This document shows, piece by piece, positions 33,901 through 46,300 of a stretch of DNA of 64,000 nucleotides. The position numbers and the translations under genes are program-made. The first letter of the stretch is position 1; each line of letters starts with the position of its first letter. Source of the stretch: Anaspis maculata. Taxonomy: Eukaryota > Arthropoda > Insecta > Coleoptera > Scraptiidae. The DNA lies in contig OX421964.1 of NCBI GenBank assembly GCA_949128115.1, positions 31,860,177 through 31,924,176 of the forward strand, given 5' to 3'. Under the pieces are notes generated by a model. That model was not told the DNA's origin and searched no databases. It saw only the letters and a list, made by a program, of their open reading frames with translations.

Positions 33901-35321
33901 AGAGTCGTAATTGATCGGATTGATGGACCCCCCCCCCCTTCCTTGAAACTAATCATTTTGTTTTAGCGCCACGACAGTTCCTGCTATTTCCATGTAGAGT
34001 TGTCTCGGGAATGAAAACGTTCTTATTCGAAACTGATGAATTCAATCCGGTACCCAACGACGCCACCGTTCAGAGAGGGACTTTGTAAAAATGAATTGTT
34101 ATTAGGGCTCGATCAGGAATAGTGTAGACGGCGATTATTTCGTGTTAGGGCAAAGATTATTTCGACGCCTCTTTGCATCGGCTTTTCGGCGAGCACCCTG
34201 TATAGTCAATTCTCTGCGTTTTGTTTCTCCTGGCTGCGGCCTTCGCTCACAAACTGCTAAACAACCACGAACTAGCGCGTATACGGGGCGTGCTAAAAGA
34301 GTTCTCCACCTTAAATTTGTACCTTGACTTGAGTAATTGTTTCGCGGACACCATCGGTTCGGAAGTTTTTGGAAGGGTGAAAGACGGTTTGACATTTCCG
34401 GTTATAGACACTCACGACCGCGGAAATATTTCTAAGCGTTGGGGGCGACTCACGGTGAAAAAAGGGAATAGGCCCCCACAAAGGCAGCCATATCCAATCC
34501 TTTCCAAACGGGCAAAGGAGACCATGGCCCAAAAAGAAGCAACAGCCTTTGAAAAGAATACCACAATAAGGTGGGCTGCCATACACACAACGGCCCACAA
34601 ATCTTGGATGGCACTCGTGGTCGAAGTCACTCTTCTCTTTTCAGTGTCTAGAAGCCGGGTCTAACCCTAACATAACCTCTAACACTAACATAAATGTTGG
34701 ATCTGATTTGACCACAAAAAGAACTTTGAACCGCCAGAACCAGTCAGAATTAAATGTCGGTCAAGGTGTGTAGAGTCAGGTGTTCGTCGGAGGGTTGGGG
34801 TGTTGGGACGTCTGAAATAATTAGGGGAAAGTTATCTCTTCGGGAATAGGTTAGATCTTTTAGATAATTTAGCCTGCGATGTGAAGGTAGGACTAGGTAT
34901 AGGAGCGAGCCATTATTTAAACATTTTGAATTGTACATAGAGGTCAATAGATTGCTGTTATGTTAAAATTTTATAATGTGTCTTATTGTGTTCAAACTCG
35001 TAGTCAGACCTATCTCAACAATCTCAAGAGCTCTATAATCGAACCACAAGAAGAGAGGCACAACGGGATGTCGTCCTGATACTAGATGATCATCGGCCAA
35101 GCGGTTCCAAAAGCGGGAAACGTGATTTAATTCAAATAAGTTGAATTAAATGGAAGTATAATGGGTTGTCTACCCATTCAGGGGTTATGAAGATAGATGG
35201 GGTCGTTTCAATGTTAATCAGGACACAATACTGTACCAGATTGTGAATTTTTGACTCTCCGCGACCTTTGTAAGGTAAACCTATCGTGGGTAAACCCCTC
35301 GGTAAACCTTATTTTAATGTA
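33901..35321. other. Intergenic; unidentified block 34100-34690
   Basis: Frames of up to 147 codons exist (34221-34664 plus) but overlap others on the minus strand and match no family. GCACCCTGTATAG at 34194 resembles a foldback end. A short CTAACCCTAACATAACC at about 34663 is not a telomere array. Confidence 0.4.
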
Positions 35322-35482
35322 CAGTCATTGCCCATTAAAAACGCGTATACAAGCTTTTGACACGGAGTGTACTGATTTCTGGAATTTTTAGCCTGGTGTC
35401 ACAGTAACAATGTAGCCAAAATTAATCAAATCAGCACACTCCGTGTCAAAAGCTTGTACGCGTTTTCAACGGGTAATGACCG
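35322..35482. mobile_element. TA-flanked MITE, 161 bp
   Basis: Left CAGTCATTGCCCATTAAAAA and ACAAGCTTTTGACACGGAGT; right ACTCCGTGTCAAAAGCTTGT and GGGTAATGACCG. TA lies on both sides. CAGT-type ends suggest Tc1/mariner. Confidence 0.85.
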
Positions 35483-37171
35483 TACCTATTGGTTGACTCG
35501 AGGTTGACTGTACTATAAAGTTTTGAGGATAATGTAGTTAAATAGGCTACTGCCATCTTGATAGGGATTCAATCAAGCATGTTTGTAAAAATAAATAGAG
35601 CTCATTTACTACTACCAGTACTACCACTTACACTATGTTGGTTCATTTTAATCAGTTTAAGAAGGCCCCACCAATATATCTACCGAGTAACATTGCATAA
35701 TGCCAAAAAAACGTTACAGCACATCGTTACAGGCGTGCGTTACAACCACTGATGCTATCAAGCAATTTCACTCCCATGTGTGGTTCTGCGTTAGTGGTGT
35801 GTTGTGATCTAGGCGCAAGAATAGAAGTTTCACTTCAAAAAGGAACAGCGCCTCGACTACAACACCCACATGAACGGATAAAAGAACTCGCGGAACTCGC
35901 GAACTCGCGGAACTCGCGATTATTACAGTAATGGTTCTGCGAAATGTCCTGAGCTTTGTGTGGCATGGGCGTCGTGAAAATAGGGCAAGCTGTAAGATTC
36001 CCTTTCTCACCTCGAGAATGTGCTTATTGTCCTCAAAGCTACAAGAACGCCCACACGTGAAGACTAAATAATCATTTATGAAGTTTCGTGGTGGCAACTA
36101 AATAGATGCAGTAAAAATATAAGCGATGGCCTGAGTGAGCGAAGAAAAAGTTCCTCACATTCACACAAGACTTTTGGGCACGACAAATCCTTTCCACTAC
36201 GCCCATGCACTCCTTCGCGCTTCCAGACGTAGGTAGGTAGGCATTGAAAAGTTTTCGCATGTACCATTTCACCGCCAAAAACTACATTTTATTAGCAAAC
36301 CGCGAGAGGCAAAAACAAACGGTAAATACGTCAACGGCGAGGCTCGGCCAATAAAATCGAGGAGGAGCTTTTCGCGGCTTATTACTCAAAATTCTCATAA
36401 TAAATATAGATTTAAAAAGGACGATGAGCGGAACCGAGAACGGGCGAAATTCAATAACGCGCGCGAAACCGACCACGACGAAACCGCGAAATTTGGGTTA
36501 GACAAGACATAAAAATTTAATTAAACTAACAAAACGGATTGGTTTTTTATTATTGTGTGGTGATGGTGCGAAATGGCTTGCGGATGCGTCGGAGATGATT
36601 TAGTTTTGAGACACTAAACTTGAGTCCGCTAATTTTAGTGCGGTTCTTGGGTTACACGCAGATTTTTATTGTTGTAAAAATTGGGGCGCCGTGCTATGTA
36701 TAGCGATAATTAGATACTTCCTGATTTAGGTACTTAAAATGAGAGTGAGTATAACTGGGCTATAAAACAGGTACGGGGAAATTGATTTTGAAGCGAGTAA
36801 AGTGACTCATTTCCTGTTTTAAGGTAATTCTACAACAGCCGTAATGTCTGTAACTGTACTTGCGAACAACGTGCTTTTTGCGGTTTTTGCATAGGTATTT
36901 TCATCATATTTCCAAGCCCAAGTCAGCAAACGTTCACTTTTTGCTTGGTAACGATTTCAAGTTTAGCGCACTAGGAAGGTTCATTGACAGGTAAGGAAGC
37001 AACCTCTTTTAGCTGATTAAGATCAAAGAAAACAGACTCGTGCAGCTTCCATGCACCACGCTTAGAACTAAGTATCTTAGAAATTATCCCTATATTTATA
37101 ATGTACCTATAATGCAAAAGCAACTGGGCCTGAATTATTTCTTTTACCCACAAACAACAAGTAATTGATAC
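35483..37171. other. Intergenic; small minisatellite
   Basis: No gene recognised. A short array of GAACTCGCG/GGAACTCGCG units lies at 35884-35918. Confidence 0.5.
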
Positions 37172-37655
37172 TGTTACGATATCTCGCGTACGGGTTCGAA
37201 TATAATTGAGACGATCGATTTTAAACACACACTGTTTATTTCTGCGTACTATTACAATAAATAACGCCAACAATTATCTACTTGGAATGTCGCTGTGATT
37301 ATCGCTCGCTTATCCGCTCGCTCTCCCAATTCAATACTGCTGCGAGCTGCCGGCTGATGCCTTATATAAGGCCCCCGAATAGTGTTCCCGAACTTTCTGT
37401 CTGCTTCCAGCAAATTCCATAGTGGCTCGGCATATGCGGTTTCTAGACCATTCCTGAATAATCACACACGTTACCCGTATAATTCTGCCGGGTTCTGGAG
37501 CGGCACCTCCGCCAAAATGGACAGATCCTTCTCGATCGAGCATTGAGTCCCCCTTCAGTTTCACATACACAAACGCTCTGAAATGCACCAGATCGCTCCA
37601 GACTTCTACACTGCGATCTAATGGATGGAAGGATCCAGAAAGATCGAGTGTTTAC
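37172..37655. mobile_element. LTR copy, 3' end altered
   Basis: Begins TGTTACGATATCTCGCG and follows the LTR at 23216 closely, including ATTATCGCTCGCTTATCCGC and CATATGCGGTTTCTAGACCA. The terminal GCTGCTCGTAACA is missing, and the match stops at GTGTTTACC. No target duplication found. Confidence 0.82.
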
Positions 37656-37699
37656 CAATATACCGGGTGATCATTTGAAAACTATCCACCTGCAATATC

Positions 37700-38200
37700 T
37701 ACCGATTCCTAGTGCAAATGTCTTTGAGCAAAAACAGGTCGATTTTTATATCGAGGGGGACATCTAAAACATACATTGGAGAATTTATATCTTGAGCCCC
37801 CTCGCCCCCACTCACTCCAACTTTGAAATTTCAAATGACACCACCTACCTTGCGATACATCAAATTGAAGAGAATTAAATTCTCTTTCTAAAAAAAATAT
37901 TTTGAAATTTTTCAACCCCACCCCCTGTTCTTCCTAAAATTCTCTGAGTGTCCAAGTTAATATTCTTGACCTCCATTTCCCTTCAATACAGTAAACGTCA
38001 TCCTGCATAGCATCGAAAGAGAAAATTTTCTATAGAAAAAGTGCCACTCAAATTTACCCCTTCGCTCCCCCCACCTGACCTCAAAAATTTAAAATGTCAA
38101 TACCCACTTTGTAATACATCAAATTGAAGGAAATTGAATTCTCTCCCTGAAATTTTTTTTTTTTTATTTTTAGAGTCCCCCATTGCCCCTCTAGAATACT
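37700..38200. repeat. Diverged tandem duplication
   Basis: Two related blocks (about 37790-37930 and 38050-38190), each with a CCCC(T)CGC-rich segment, ATACATCAAATTGAAG and a TAAATTCTCT/TGAATTCTCT block followed by a poly-A/T stretch. Non-coding. Confidence 0.55.
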
Positions 38201-38856
38201 CCAACATTTCAGACCGGCCCAAAGTGCAGTTTCCAAATAGGACTGCATGAAGCCTGGCAAATTCAGTATTGTTGATATTCTCTTTTATATTATGGTTCTT
38301 TCGCAGCGTGGAATGAGCCGTCCAAAGCGTTGAAGACTTTATTTTTTTTGGGAATCCATTGAAACAAGATATCTTGACGTTTTCACTGATGTCTGCATCT
38401 TTGCGGCCGGCCCAGTCCTTGAAAATTCTGCAGGCATACTTTCGTGCCGGCCGCGACTTTTGGTTGGCAAAAGGTTTCCTTTTTTTTTGGCACTCCCTTT
38501 CGTAGTTAGGCCGAGGTTGATTGCGTTTCGATTTCCAAATCGGATATACCTACCTACCTATTAATTATTATGAATTGACACAACAATGCTTACCTAAATG
38601 TCAGTTTTCAAAGCCACCCAACTTCCGTCGATGCCTACTCCGTAGGAAGTTTTGTTCGAGAATTATCATTTTATTCAACCAATTATCATTGGTTTACTTA
38701 TTGTGTTTTGTGGGTGAGATCGTATACATACCTCCACGGTCAATGCGTTATTCCAGCTGCGGGAATGGCAAAGCTGACGGGACGCTCCGTTCCGCGTCCC
38801 GCCAGCTTAACTATTATTGCCTTAGCATTGATAGAGCATTTTCCGTGTCGGTATTG

Positions 38857-39238
38857 AATTGAATTGAAATGGTTTATTCTGCACGACGTGTACAGCCAAT
38901 TACACAGAAAAAAGAGTATAAACATAAAACAAGTTTTTACAACACATAAGAACAGTACTATAATAAATAGATCAACATAGACAAGAAGGTTTTGACTGAA
39001 TCTTCGAATGTAGATTTACCCCAGCCATGGACGTCTGGCTGGGCCGCAATCTCCCCGGTCATCATCTTCTTTATTATTCGACAACCTCCATATATTGGTG
39101 AGTCGTAGAGCACATTAGTTCTGGCGACGGTATGTAATATACTATTACCAATTATTGTCAGATCAAGGAACGAGTCAAAGAATCCACTCTTAACAGGAAC
39201 TTCACAAGTTGTGCTTACGTGCGCCTTAAGTATCATTT
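38857..39238 (-). pseudogene. LINE 3' fragment, same family as 29109-31660
   Basis: The minus-strand frame 39236-38958 contains RTNVLYDSPIYGGCRIIK, corresponding to NSNALIRSPIYTVCSNYN in the larger LINE. A simple ATTGA tail at 38857-38868 marks the 3' end. Confidence 0.68.
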
Positions 39239-39244
39239 ACTTTC

Positions 39245-39471
39245 ATAGACCTTATCCGTAACAGTAACAGCAATGGTAACCTTAGTGTAGAAGTTTTGAC
39301 CTATACATTTCTTCCGTGAGGCCGAGAACACAACGTAAGCATGTTGTCGGAACCAAGACCGGAAACCAACCCTGCCTCCGTTGCATTCTGGACCTCACTG
39401 ATGGAATGTAGAGATCCAAACTTTTACACTAAGGTTAGCGTTGCCGTTACTATTACGGTTGAGGTCTATGT
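39245..39471. mobile_element. MITE with about 55-bp inverted ends
   Basis: Left CATAGACCTTATCCGTAACA and GTAACCTTAGTGTAGAAG; right CTTTTACACTAAGGTTAGC and ACTATTACGGTTGAGGTC followed by TATG. No clear target duplication. Confidence 0.78.
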
Positions 39472-39780
39472 AAATGAGCCATTAGACTGTCCTGACTGAA
39501 AGCATAGACAAATAGCAGAACTTCCTGGCAAGTTTTCATGACGGCAAGAGCAGAACGTGCGCAGTGGGGTTCCAGCGGAAAACGCTACTGCAATTTCAAC
39601 TGCGACTCCCATTTTAAAATCAAATGCATTTTGGAGGGGACCTATAATAGTATATTTGGAATGAAATTACATCTATATAATAGGGCAGCTATAAAATTTT
39701 ACATAATCGACCACATAAAATTCACCCGTGGTCCGGAATAGTATATTATTGTACTAGTTCCATAAGACTTATATACTATA

Positions 39781-41385
39781 CCGGGTGGGCCATAAAAAAC
39801 CGTGCTCGGAATTTTTCCTTCTAAATTTTTTATTCCACCACCGATTTTATCGAACTTTCCAGCATTGGATAGTCAATTAAATAGGCTGTCATCTCCGTGT
39901 TTCAAAATGGCCGACAGATCAAAATTCAAGATGGCAGAAACAATTGAAAATAGGCCTTCTTTTGTTCTCGTTGCTTTTTATTGAAAGTTACCAGAAAGTG
40001 AAAACTAGTAATGTATTATGAAGGAATAGACCTTTCTTCACAATTCAAAGCTACAACATACAATGCTACAACCAATAAAATCGGGTCATCTGCTGAGGAG
40101 CTATTGCGAGTTGAAGAGAAGCCTACTTAAATTTTTTTTTCATTTCCGCATAACTGACCCAAACTTGGGTATCCTGCCCGCCAATCCGCCATATGCTTAT
40201 TTCTCAACAGATTTTCTCAAATTTGGTATCAATGGCTAGCCAATTGGACAGGCTACTTTCTTCATAGGTATAAAAAAATGACCGACCTGTCAAAATCCAA
40301 GATGGCGGAAGCAATTGAAAATAGAATTTCTTCTCTCCTCATTAGTTTTTAATGGAAATTTGGAGGAAGTCAAAACCAATGATAATTATGAAGCAATAGA
40401 CCTTTTTGACAATTCAAGACCGCAATCAATCAAATCGGGTCATCTGCTGGGGAGCTACGGCCAGTTGAAGCGAAGCCTACTTTCCGTTTTTCTATTTCAA
40501 TAAGGAAGAATAAGGCCTATTTTCAATAATTTCCGCCATCTTAAATTTTGACATGTTGGCCCTTTTCTCATATGAAAATGGCAGCCTGTCCATTTGGCTA
40601 GCCATTGATACCAAATTTGAGAAAATCGGTCGGAAAATAATGATATAGCGGGCAGGATTCCTAAATTTGAGTCATTTATGCGGGAATAAGGAACGGGTAG
40701 GTAGACTTCGCTTCAACTCGCCGTAGCTCCTCAGCAGATGACCCGATTTGATTGGTTGCGGTTTTGAATTGTCAAGGAAGGTCTATTCCTTCATAATAAT
40801 TATTGGTTTTGAGTTTGTGCTAATTTTTATTAAAAAGCAAGAGGACAAAAAAAATTCTATTTTCAATTGCTTCCGCCATCTTGGATTTTGACATGTACGT
40901 CATTTTCTCATATGAAAAAGATAGCCTGTCCAGTTGGCTAGCTATTGATAGCAAATTGGAGAAAATCGGTTAAGAAATGAGCAAATGGCGGATTGGCGGG
41001 CAGGATACCTAAATTTGGATCAATAATGCGGAAATGAAAAAAAAAAAACGAAAAGTAGGCTTCGCTTCAACTCGCAATAGCTCCTTATCAGATGACCCGA
41101 TTTTACTGGTTGTGGTCTTGAATTGACAAGAAAGGTTTATTCCTTCATAATACATTATTGGTTTTGACTTTCTGGTAACTTTTAATAAAAAGCAACGATA
41201 ACAAAAGAGGGCCTATTTTCAATTGTTTCTGCCATCTTGAATTTTGATATATCGGCCATTTTGAAATACGGAAATAATAGCCTATTCAATTGACTAGCCA
41301 ATGCTGAAAAGTTCGATAAAATCGGTGGCGAAATAAAAATTTTAGAAGGAAAAATTCCGAGCACGGTTTTTTATGACCCACCCGG
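39781..41385. mobile_element. Foldback element, 1.6 kb, TA duplication
   Basis: Begins CCGGGTGGGCCATAAAAAAC and ends TTTTTTATGACCCACCCGG, with TA on both sides. The arms are inverted over the whole length. Each arm itself holds two copies of a unit with GGGTCATCTGCTG/CAGCAGATGACCC and TTGAAGCGAAGCCTAC. Four copies in all, at about 40080, 40437, 40707 and 41057. No coding region. Confidence 0.88.
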
Positions 41386-41559
41386 TAGTATTGTCACGCG
41401 ACTGGTTTTGGTGGTGTCAAAGAAAGGAGTGTGACAATACGTCTTATTAAACGAGTATAATATCTTATTTTATCCACCTTTTCTCGATAATCGCCCAGAC
41501 ATTGGAAATTCTGGCTGTTAAAAATAGAAACGTTTGACAGGTGATATTTCAGAACTGAC

Positions 41560-41890
41560 GTTCGCCAGGCAATTTGAAAGCATCCGAAGAATATCTGACT
41601 TAAAGATGCTTAAAGTGACCTCCATAACTTCTACGCCACCACTGGTTGGATTCTTGTGGAATTTGGCAGGTATTTAGGCAGATGATTTTTTTAAGCTAGC
41701 CTATGCTGAGCTCAAGCTGATTTCGTCGAATCATTTCTGATTTACAAACTTTTAAAAACCGAAAAAAGTGAACTTTGAAGGGCTGTATCTTCGTCATTGA
41801 GTCGAATTTTGCAAAATAGTATAGAATTTTTCCCTTTTTGCCAAGACTTACTTGTAAGTTTTTTTGTTCGCCACGAAATATTGAACACCC
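41560..41890 (+). repeat. Half copy of foldback family at 16043-16622
   Basis: Shares CCACTGGTTGGATT, CCGAAAAAAGTGAACTTTG, GGCTGTATCTTCGTCATT and an ACACCCTGTA end with the right arm at 16360-16622. The opposite arm is absent. Confidence 0.75.
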
Positions 41891-41965
41891 TGTAGGTATA
41901 GTACCTAATTGTGTAAAAATAATTTCATGAAAAAATGTTCGTTGATTTCATAAGATGTACTTAAA

Positions 41966-42105
41966 AGCTGTATTACACTACACAATTTCTTGTACAATTT
42001 CTTGATCAATCTGCCAGAATAGTGTTCAAAAAACAACGAACTTAATTGTTGATTCGACAGATTGTTCAAGAAATCGTACAAGAAATTGTGTAGTGTAATA
42101 CAGCT
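41966..42105. mobile_element. MITE, 140 bp
   Basis: Ends AGCTGTATTACACTACACAA and TTGTGTAGTGTAATACAGCT, perfect over 20 bases. The inversion continues through TTTCTTGTACAATTTCTTGA. Target duplication uncertain. Confidence 0.85.
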
Positions 42106-42859
42106 ATTACATGAAAACTCTGTCGTTTTAATATTGAGGTACTTACCTACATACTTGATAAAATAATATTTAGATATTTCCGGATATTTCTTGAATACCT
42201 ATTTCCTTGCTACTTGAGTCTCGACTTGAAAGCTTGGTTTCAATGAGCTCATTCGATTGTTTTGTTCATTATATGATTTATACTGTCGTGGTACTTATAG
42301 CATAAGTAGGTACATAGGTACTATTGTAAGACATGGGGTAATACAGGAAATTGACACAACGATACAGTATAAAGTTTTTTAATTATTCATACTCGAGGTA
42401 TTGTACATAAATATGCGTTCACATGAAATACTTAGACAGTAGATAAATTACAAAAAAATGACATCATAATATTATAATGCCATAATCATTTTCAAAGTGT
42501 ATCACAGCCGCTTTATAGCACAAACATTTTGGTCGACCATATTAAACATCAGGGGGTCTTCCCGAAAGCTGCGTATCAATACTCAACCTTTTCGTTTTCA
42601 CAACACAAGAAAAATCACAAGCGGTTTCGATATCATACTCGAGCTCATTTCTTCGTTAATAACGGCATCATCAGAGTGAAAGAGGTTGAGAGGTATTTAT
42701 ACGCATCGTAACAATAATACATATTGGCAATATAACACAGTTATATAACATCATGATAGAGGGGGGATGGAGGGTACACTAAGCCAAGTATTTATAATTG
42801 GTATATAAATACAAGAGGGATATGTGCTTCTTGCTGATTCTCGACATATTATTTTTCTC

Positions 42860-42865
42860 TTTATT
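42860..42865 (-). terminator. Candidate polyadenylation signal of the GTPase gene
   Basis: AATAAA on the minus strand, about 125 bases downstream of the stop codon. The cleavage site is not determined. Confidence 0.45.
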
Positions 42866-42988
42866 CTTGCATATACCCTTCCTCGCGTTCTCATAGAACT
42901 GAGAAGCGCCAATAAACAGAGAAGCGTCTGTTCTCTTTCCAATTTTTTTTCAACGAGCAATTCCAACTTGCTCCTTACTGTCGGTTAG

Positions 42989-43306
42989 TCAGAGCGATGC
43001 AGTGGCCGTAAAGTTCTGTCTCCGCCTAAGCACGCGGGACTTGTACAGGTCGGATTTGTGACATACGACTACTGTGCCCCCTTGGTTGGCATTGGAGACG
43101 ACTTTGCCGTTGGCAGTGCCTATAAGGGTTCCAATCATTTTGCTAACGGAAAATTTGCGCGTTTTCTGGGTGGCCTGCAGGGAACGGCACTCGTTCAGCA
43201 GGGTGTCTATTGCGGAGTAAATGGTCGAGGTGTTTTCGGCTACGGAGACTTCGTGGAATTGGCAGTTGTTCTGGACGGCGAGCGTGCGGCCCTCCATTTC
43301 ATCCAC
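42989..43306 (-). CDS. GTPase coding exon 4 (C-terminus)
   Basis: 318 nt from TTTCAG (43307-43312) to a stop at 42989-42991. Begins VDEMEGRTLAVQNNCQFHEV. The basic, Ser-rich tail includes TRKFSVSKMIGTLIG and ends NFTATASL without a prenylation box. Confidence 0.88.
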   Translation of the reverse strand: MDEMEGRTLAVQNNCQFHEVSVAENTSTIYSAIDTLLNECRSLQATQKTRKFSVSKMIGTLIGTANGKVVSNANQGGTVVVCHKSDLYKSRVLRRRQNFTATASL

Positions 43307-46300
43307 CTGAAACAATAAAATTATTGTTTAGTATGCTTAGTTTTAAAGTTCTACATTTTCAAGTTGTCTTTTCAGTGGATTATTTTATTGTTGTTAGTCT
43401 GAGGTGCTCCCATCAAGTACCAAACCGAGTACCAAACTCAACATTCAACAACCAACAACTGTATGGTTTCAAGGCAAAGCTCCGATCCCTCTGCGCGACC
43501 TTCTTTAATTACCATGCAGTTTTGTATTACACGAGGTATTACATAAATTGGATGCCGATCAAAAACAAAGTAATTCGTGTTGATTAGGTAAGTATCTGAA
43601 CTTCATAAACTTTTGATCTTAAGGTATACTCAACTCCCGTTGCCTTTAATCCCGAAATAACTAGATACGTATTATTAAATCAAAACCGCAGAGAAGCTTA
43701 TTTACTTCTTGGAAATGACGCCACTTGTGGAATTGTGGGATGCCTCTTGAGCACTCCTTGCCGAGGGCGTCTCCGACAGCCTAATCATTCGCGGAGTATA
43801 GTCCCTGATTTCGCATGTACGACACGTGCCGTTATTTATCCAGCATCAAGACTGCGGCCTGGAGGACAATTTGGCTAATTTTACGTCGATGGAGGACTGA
43901 GGAGGCGGTCCCCTTTTATGCCAGCTCAATGGACATAATGTTTACAAATTGCCAACCGCGGGACTGATTGACATGATGCGGAATGTGGACCGACCTTGAT
44001 GCAGCGAAATTGGCACATGACCCTTAAAATGTGGCGCTTCCTGCAGCCCGTTAGCCTTTAGGTATTTTTACCGTGTCTGTTGGAAAATGGATGTTGAATT
44101 GAAACACTAGGCGGCATGGCAGACTGAACTGACTAATAAAATAAGGATGGATAGAAATTATACATAATTCTTTATGCTGCAAATTATTTCCTTTGAGAAA
44201 ACCGATATAGCCTTATTCGATACGTTCATTCATGAGTACAAGGAGGTCCAATCAACACCAGTCAGGTCCAATCATACTTTTCTCAGCCGGCGAAGTAATG
44301 TTCTTGGATTATATTTCCATTCTCGTTGAAAAAGACAGTTCAATTCCAACGGTAATGGTTGGGAAAATGGAGTGGTCGCGCCAATTAAAATAAAGCCAAT
44401 TTCCTCAATGCAATTAAAGCGTCGACCTACACCAAACCCAACATCCTACGGACCAGCGATGCAGATTGCCGCGCCATCCCGGGACGTTTTTCTCGAAATA
44501 GCTTCCAGTTAATCCCGGTGCATAGTATCGTCGCCCTCTCAAATGGCAAGCTCTAGGATCAACAGCAATTTTCGAAACGCCCTCTTCAGCTCAGCAGCTT
44601 CCCACTTACGTGGTGATCGATCCTCGATATCCGAACATATAGAATTGTCGCTGTCATCGGCCCGCCCAAGCGATTTCACTAATTAAAACTCACTCAGTGA
44701 TCAATAACGATTGGGTTTCGGCGAAAAAACTCCAGGATTTGCGGAATAATTGCAACCCTCCGAGGATTTCACAATGTTGCCACAAATAGGACAGAGAGAT
44801 GGGAGTGACGAGAAAAATTGACCTGACTCGAATTGCTATACTATCATTATTACTATCCGACATATTGATGGGTGACTGCCATGGCAGCAATTACATACAG
44901 AGCTTTTCATAATTCTTTGCTAACAGTGAATCTGGCCTGTTAGAGATGGTTGCAAAAGGCTATTCTCGTAAGTTACATGTACAACAAGTGGTATGATTAT
45001 CATCGGTGATAATTTCGAATGGAATCGTGTCTGCAGATTTAACGACACAGAGCACAGTTGTAGACAATGATTTGTAGTGAGCAGTGCGAGAATGCAACAA
45101 ACTTCCTGTCCTCTTAACAGTGGCGTTATGAAGCCTGCAACGGTTGAGTGTGTGGGTGCAGCTTTCAGCCAGACTGTCAGAGCATTATTACGTTGCAAGC
45201 GTACCAAAAAATTGGTAGGTACTATCTCTACAGGAGCTTATTTTCATCGTAAGATTTTCACTCAGTGATCGAAAATTCATCTGTGAGATATATCAGGTCA
45301 TCTATCATCTGTCATCAGACGATGAATTCAATTGTTTTTCATCATCGCGGTGATAGCGTGTTCCAGGCCGTTTCCGCACATATCACTAGCTTAACCGGCG
45401 TCTAGTGGCCTATGCGATATATTTTCGTATCTATTCGTGCTTTTATTCATTTTTTCCCGCCACAAGATGGCTGCCAAATGCGAATTGAAGTTAGTAGTGA
45501 CAACCAAAGGGCCAATGACATCAAAGTGACGTAATAATGGCAATCAATCATTGTTCACGGATGCCGCTTTTGGCAGCCATATTGTGACTGTAAAAATTAA
45601 TTTTTATCGTGAATACCCTTGCGATGCCTGTGCCCATACTTGACTCACAGCTAAGCTGAGCCTAAGCTGAGTTTCCAGTTGCTCATTTCGAGTTTACCCT
45701 TGACTCCTCGAGGTTACTTAACTTTAAACTTGATTTTGTTGAGAATTTCCAAGTCGTTTCCACGGCAATAAAAGAGTTCAACTTGAACTGAGTAACAGGG
45801 AGCTCATGTTCCAGTTTGAACGGCGACCCACCTGTCTTAAATGTTCCAGATCAGACTTGTTCCCCAGCAATACCACGGGCATTTGACTCCGCAGCTGCAG
45901 GACTTTCTGCAGAAGGTCAGCGGCGTGCATCATCGACGCCCTGTTGGTGACGTCGTACACCACGACGCAAGCATCAGCCCAGTTGATGGCCTCTTCGGGA
46001 AAGGAATTGAGTTCGCAGCTGCAAACATCGACAACTTCCACTTCGACGGACGAATTGTTCACGGTCAATGTCTGGCGATACAGCAGATCTGAAACAATAC
46101 AAATTGAGCTTTATGAGGACGTTGAACCAGAGCAAACAGGGCAAGGACAACGATTATTATTTCGGGGTGCTTTCCCCGCTTTTGTCGGGGTGCGGTGTTG
46201 TAACGTGTTGCTTAATTGAAAAGTTTTAGACACTGAATTGTATGGCTGGTTTAACGGAACAATTCGTTCAACCCGGGGCCGCACGGGGCGTCATCCTAAT

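Noticed and set aside
34221..34664. 147-codon frame on the plus strand
   Set aside because: Overlaps equally long minus-strand frames and matches no known family.
34660..34690. Telomere-like CTAACCCTAACATAACC
   Set aside because: Fewer than three irregular units and not the insect TTAGG type; chance similarity.
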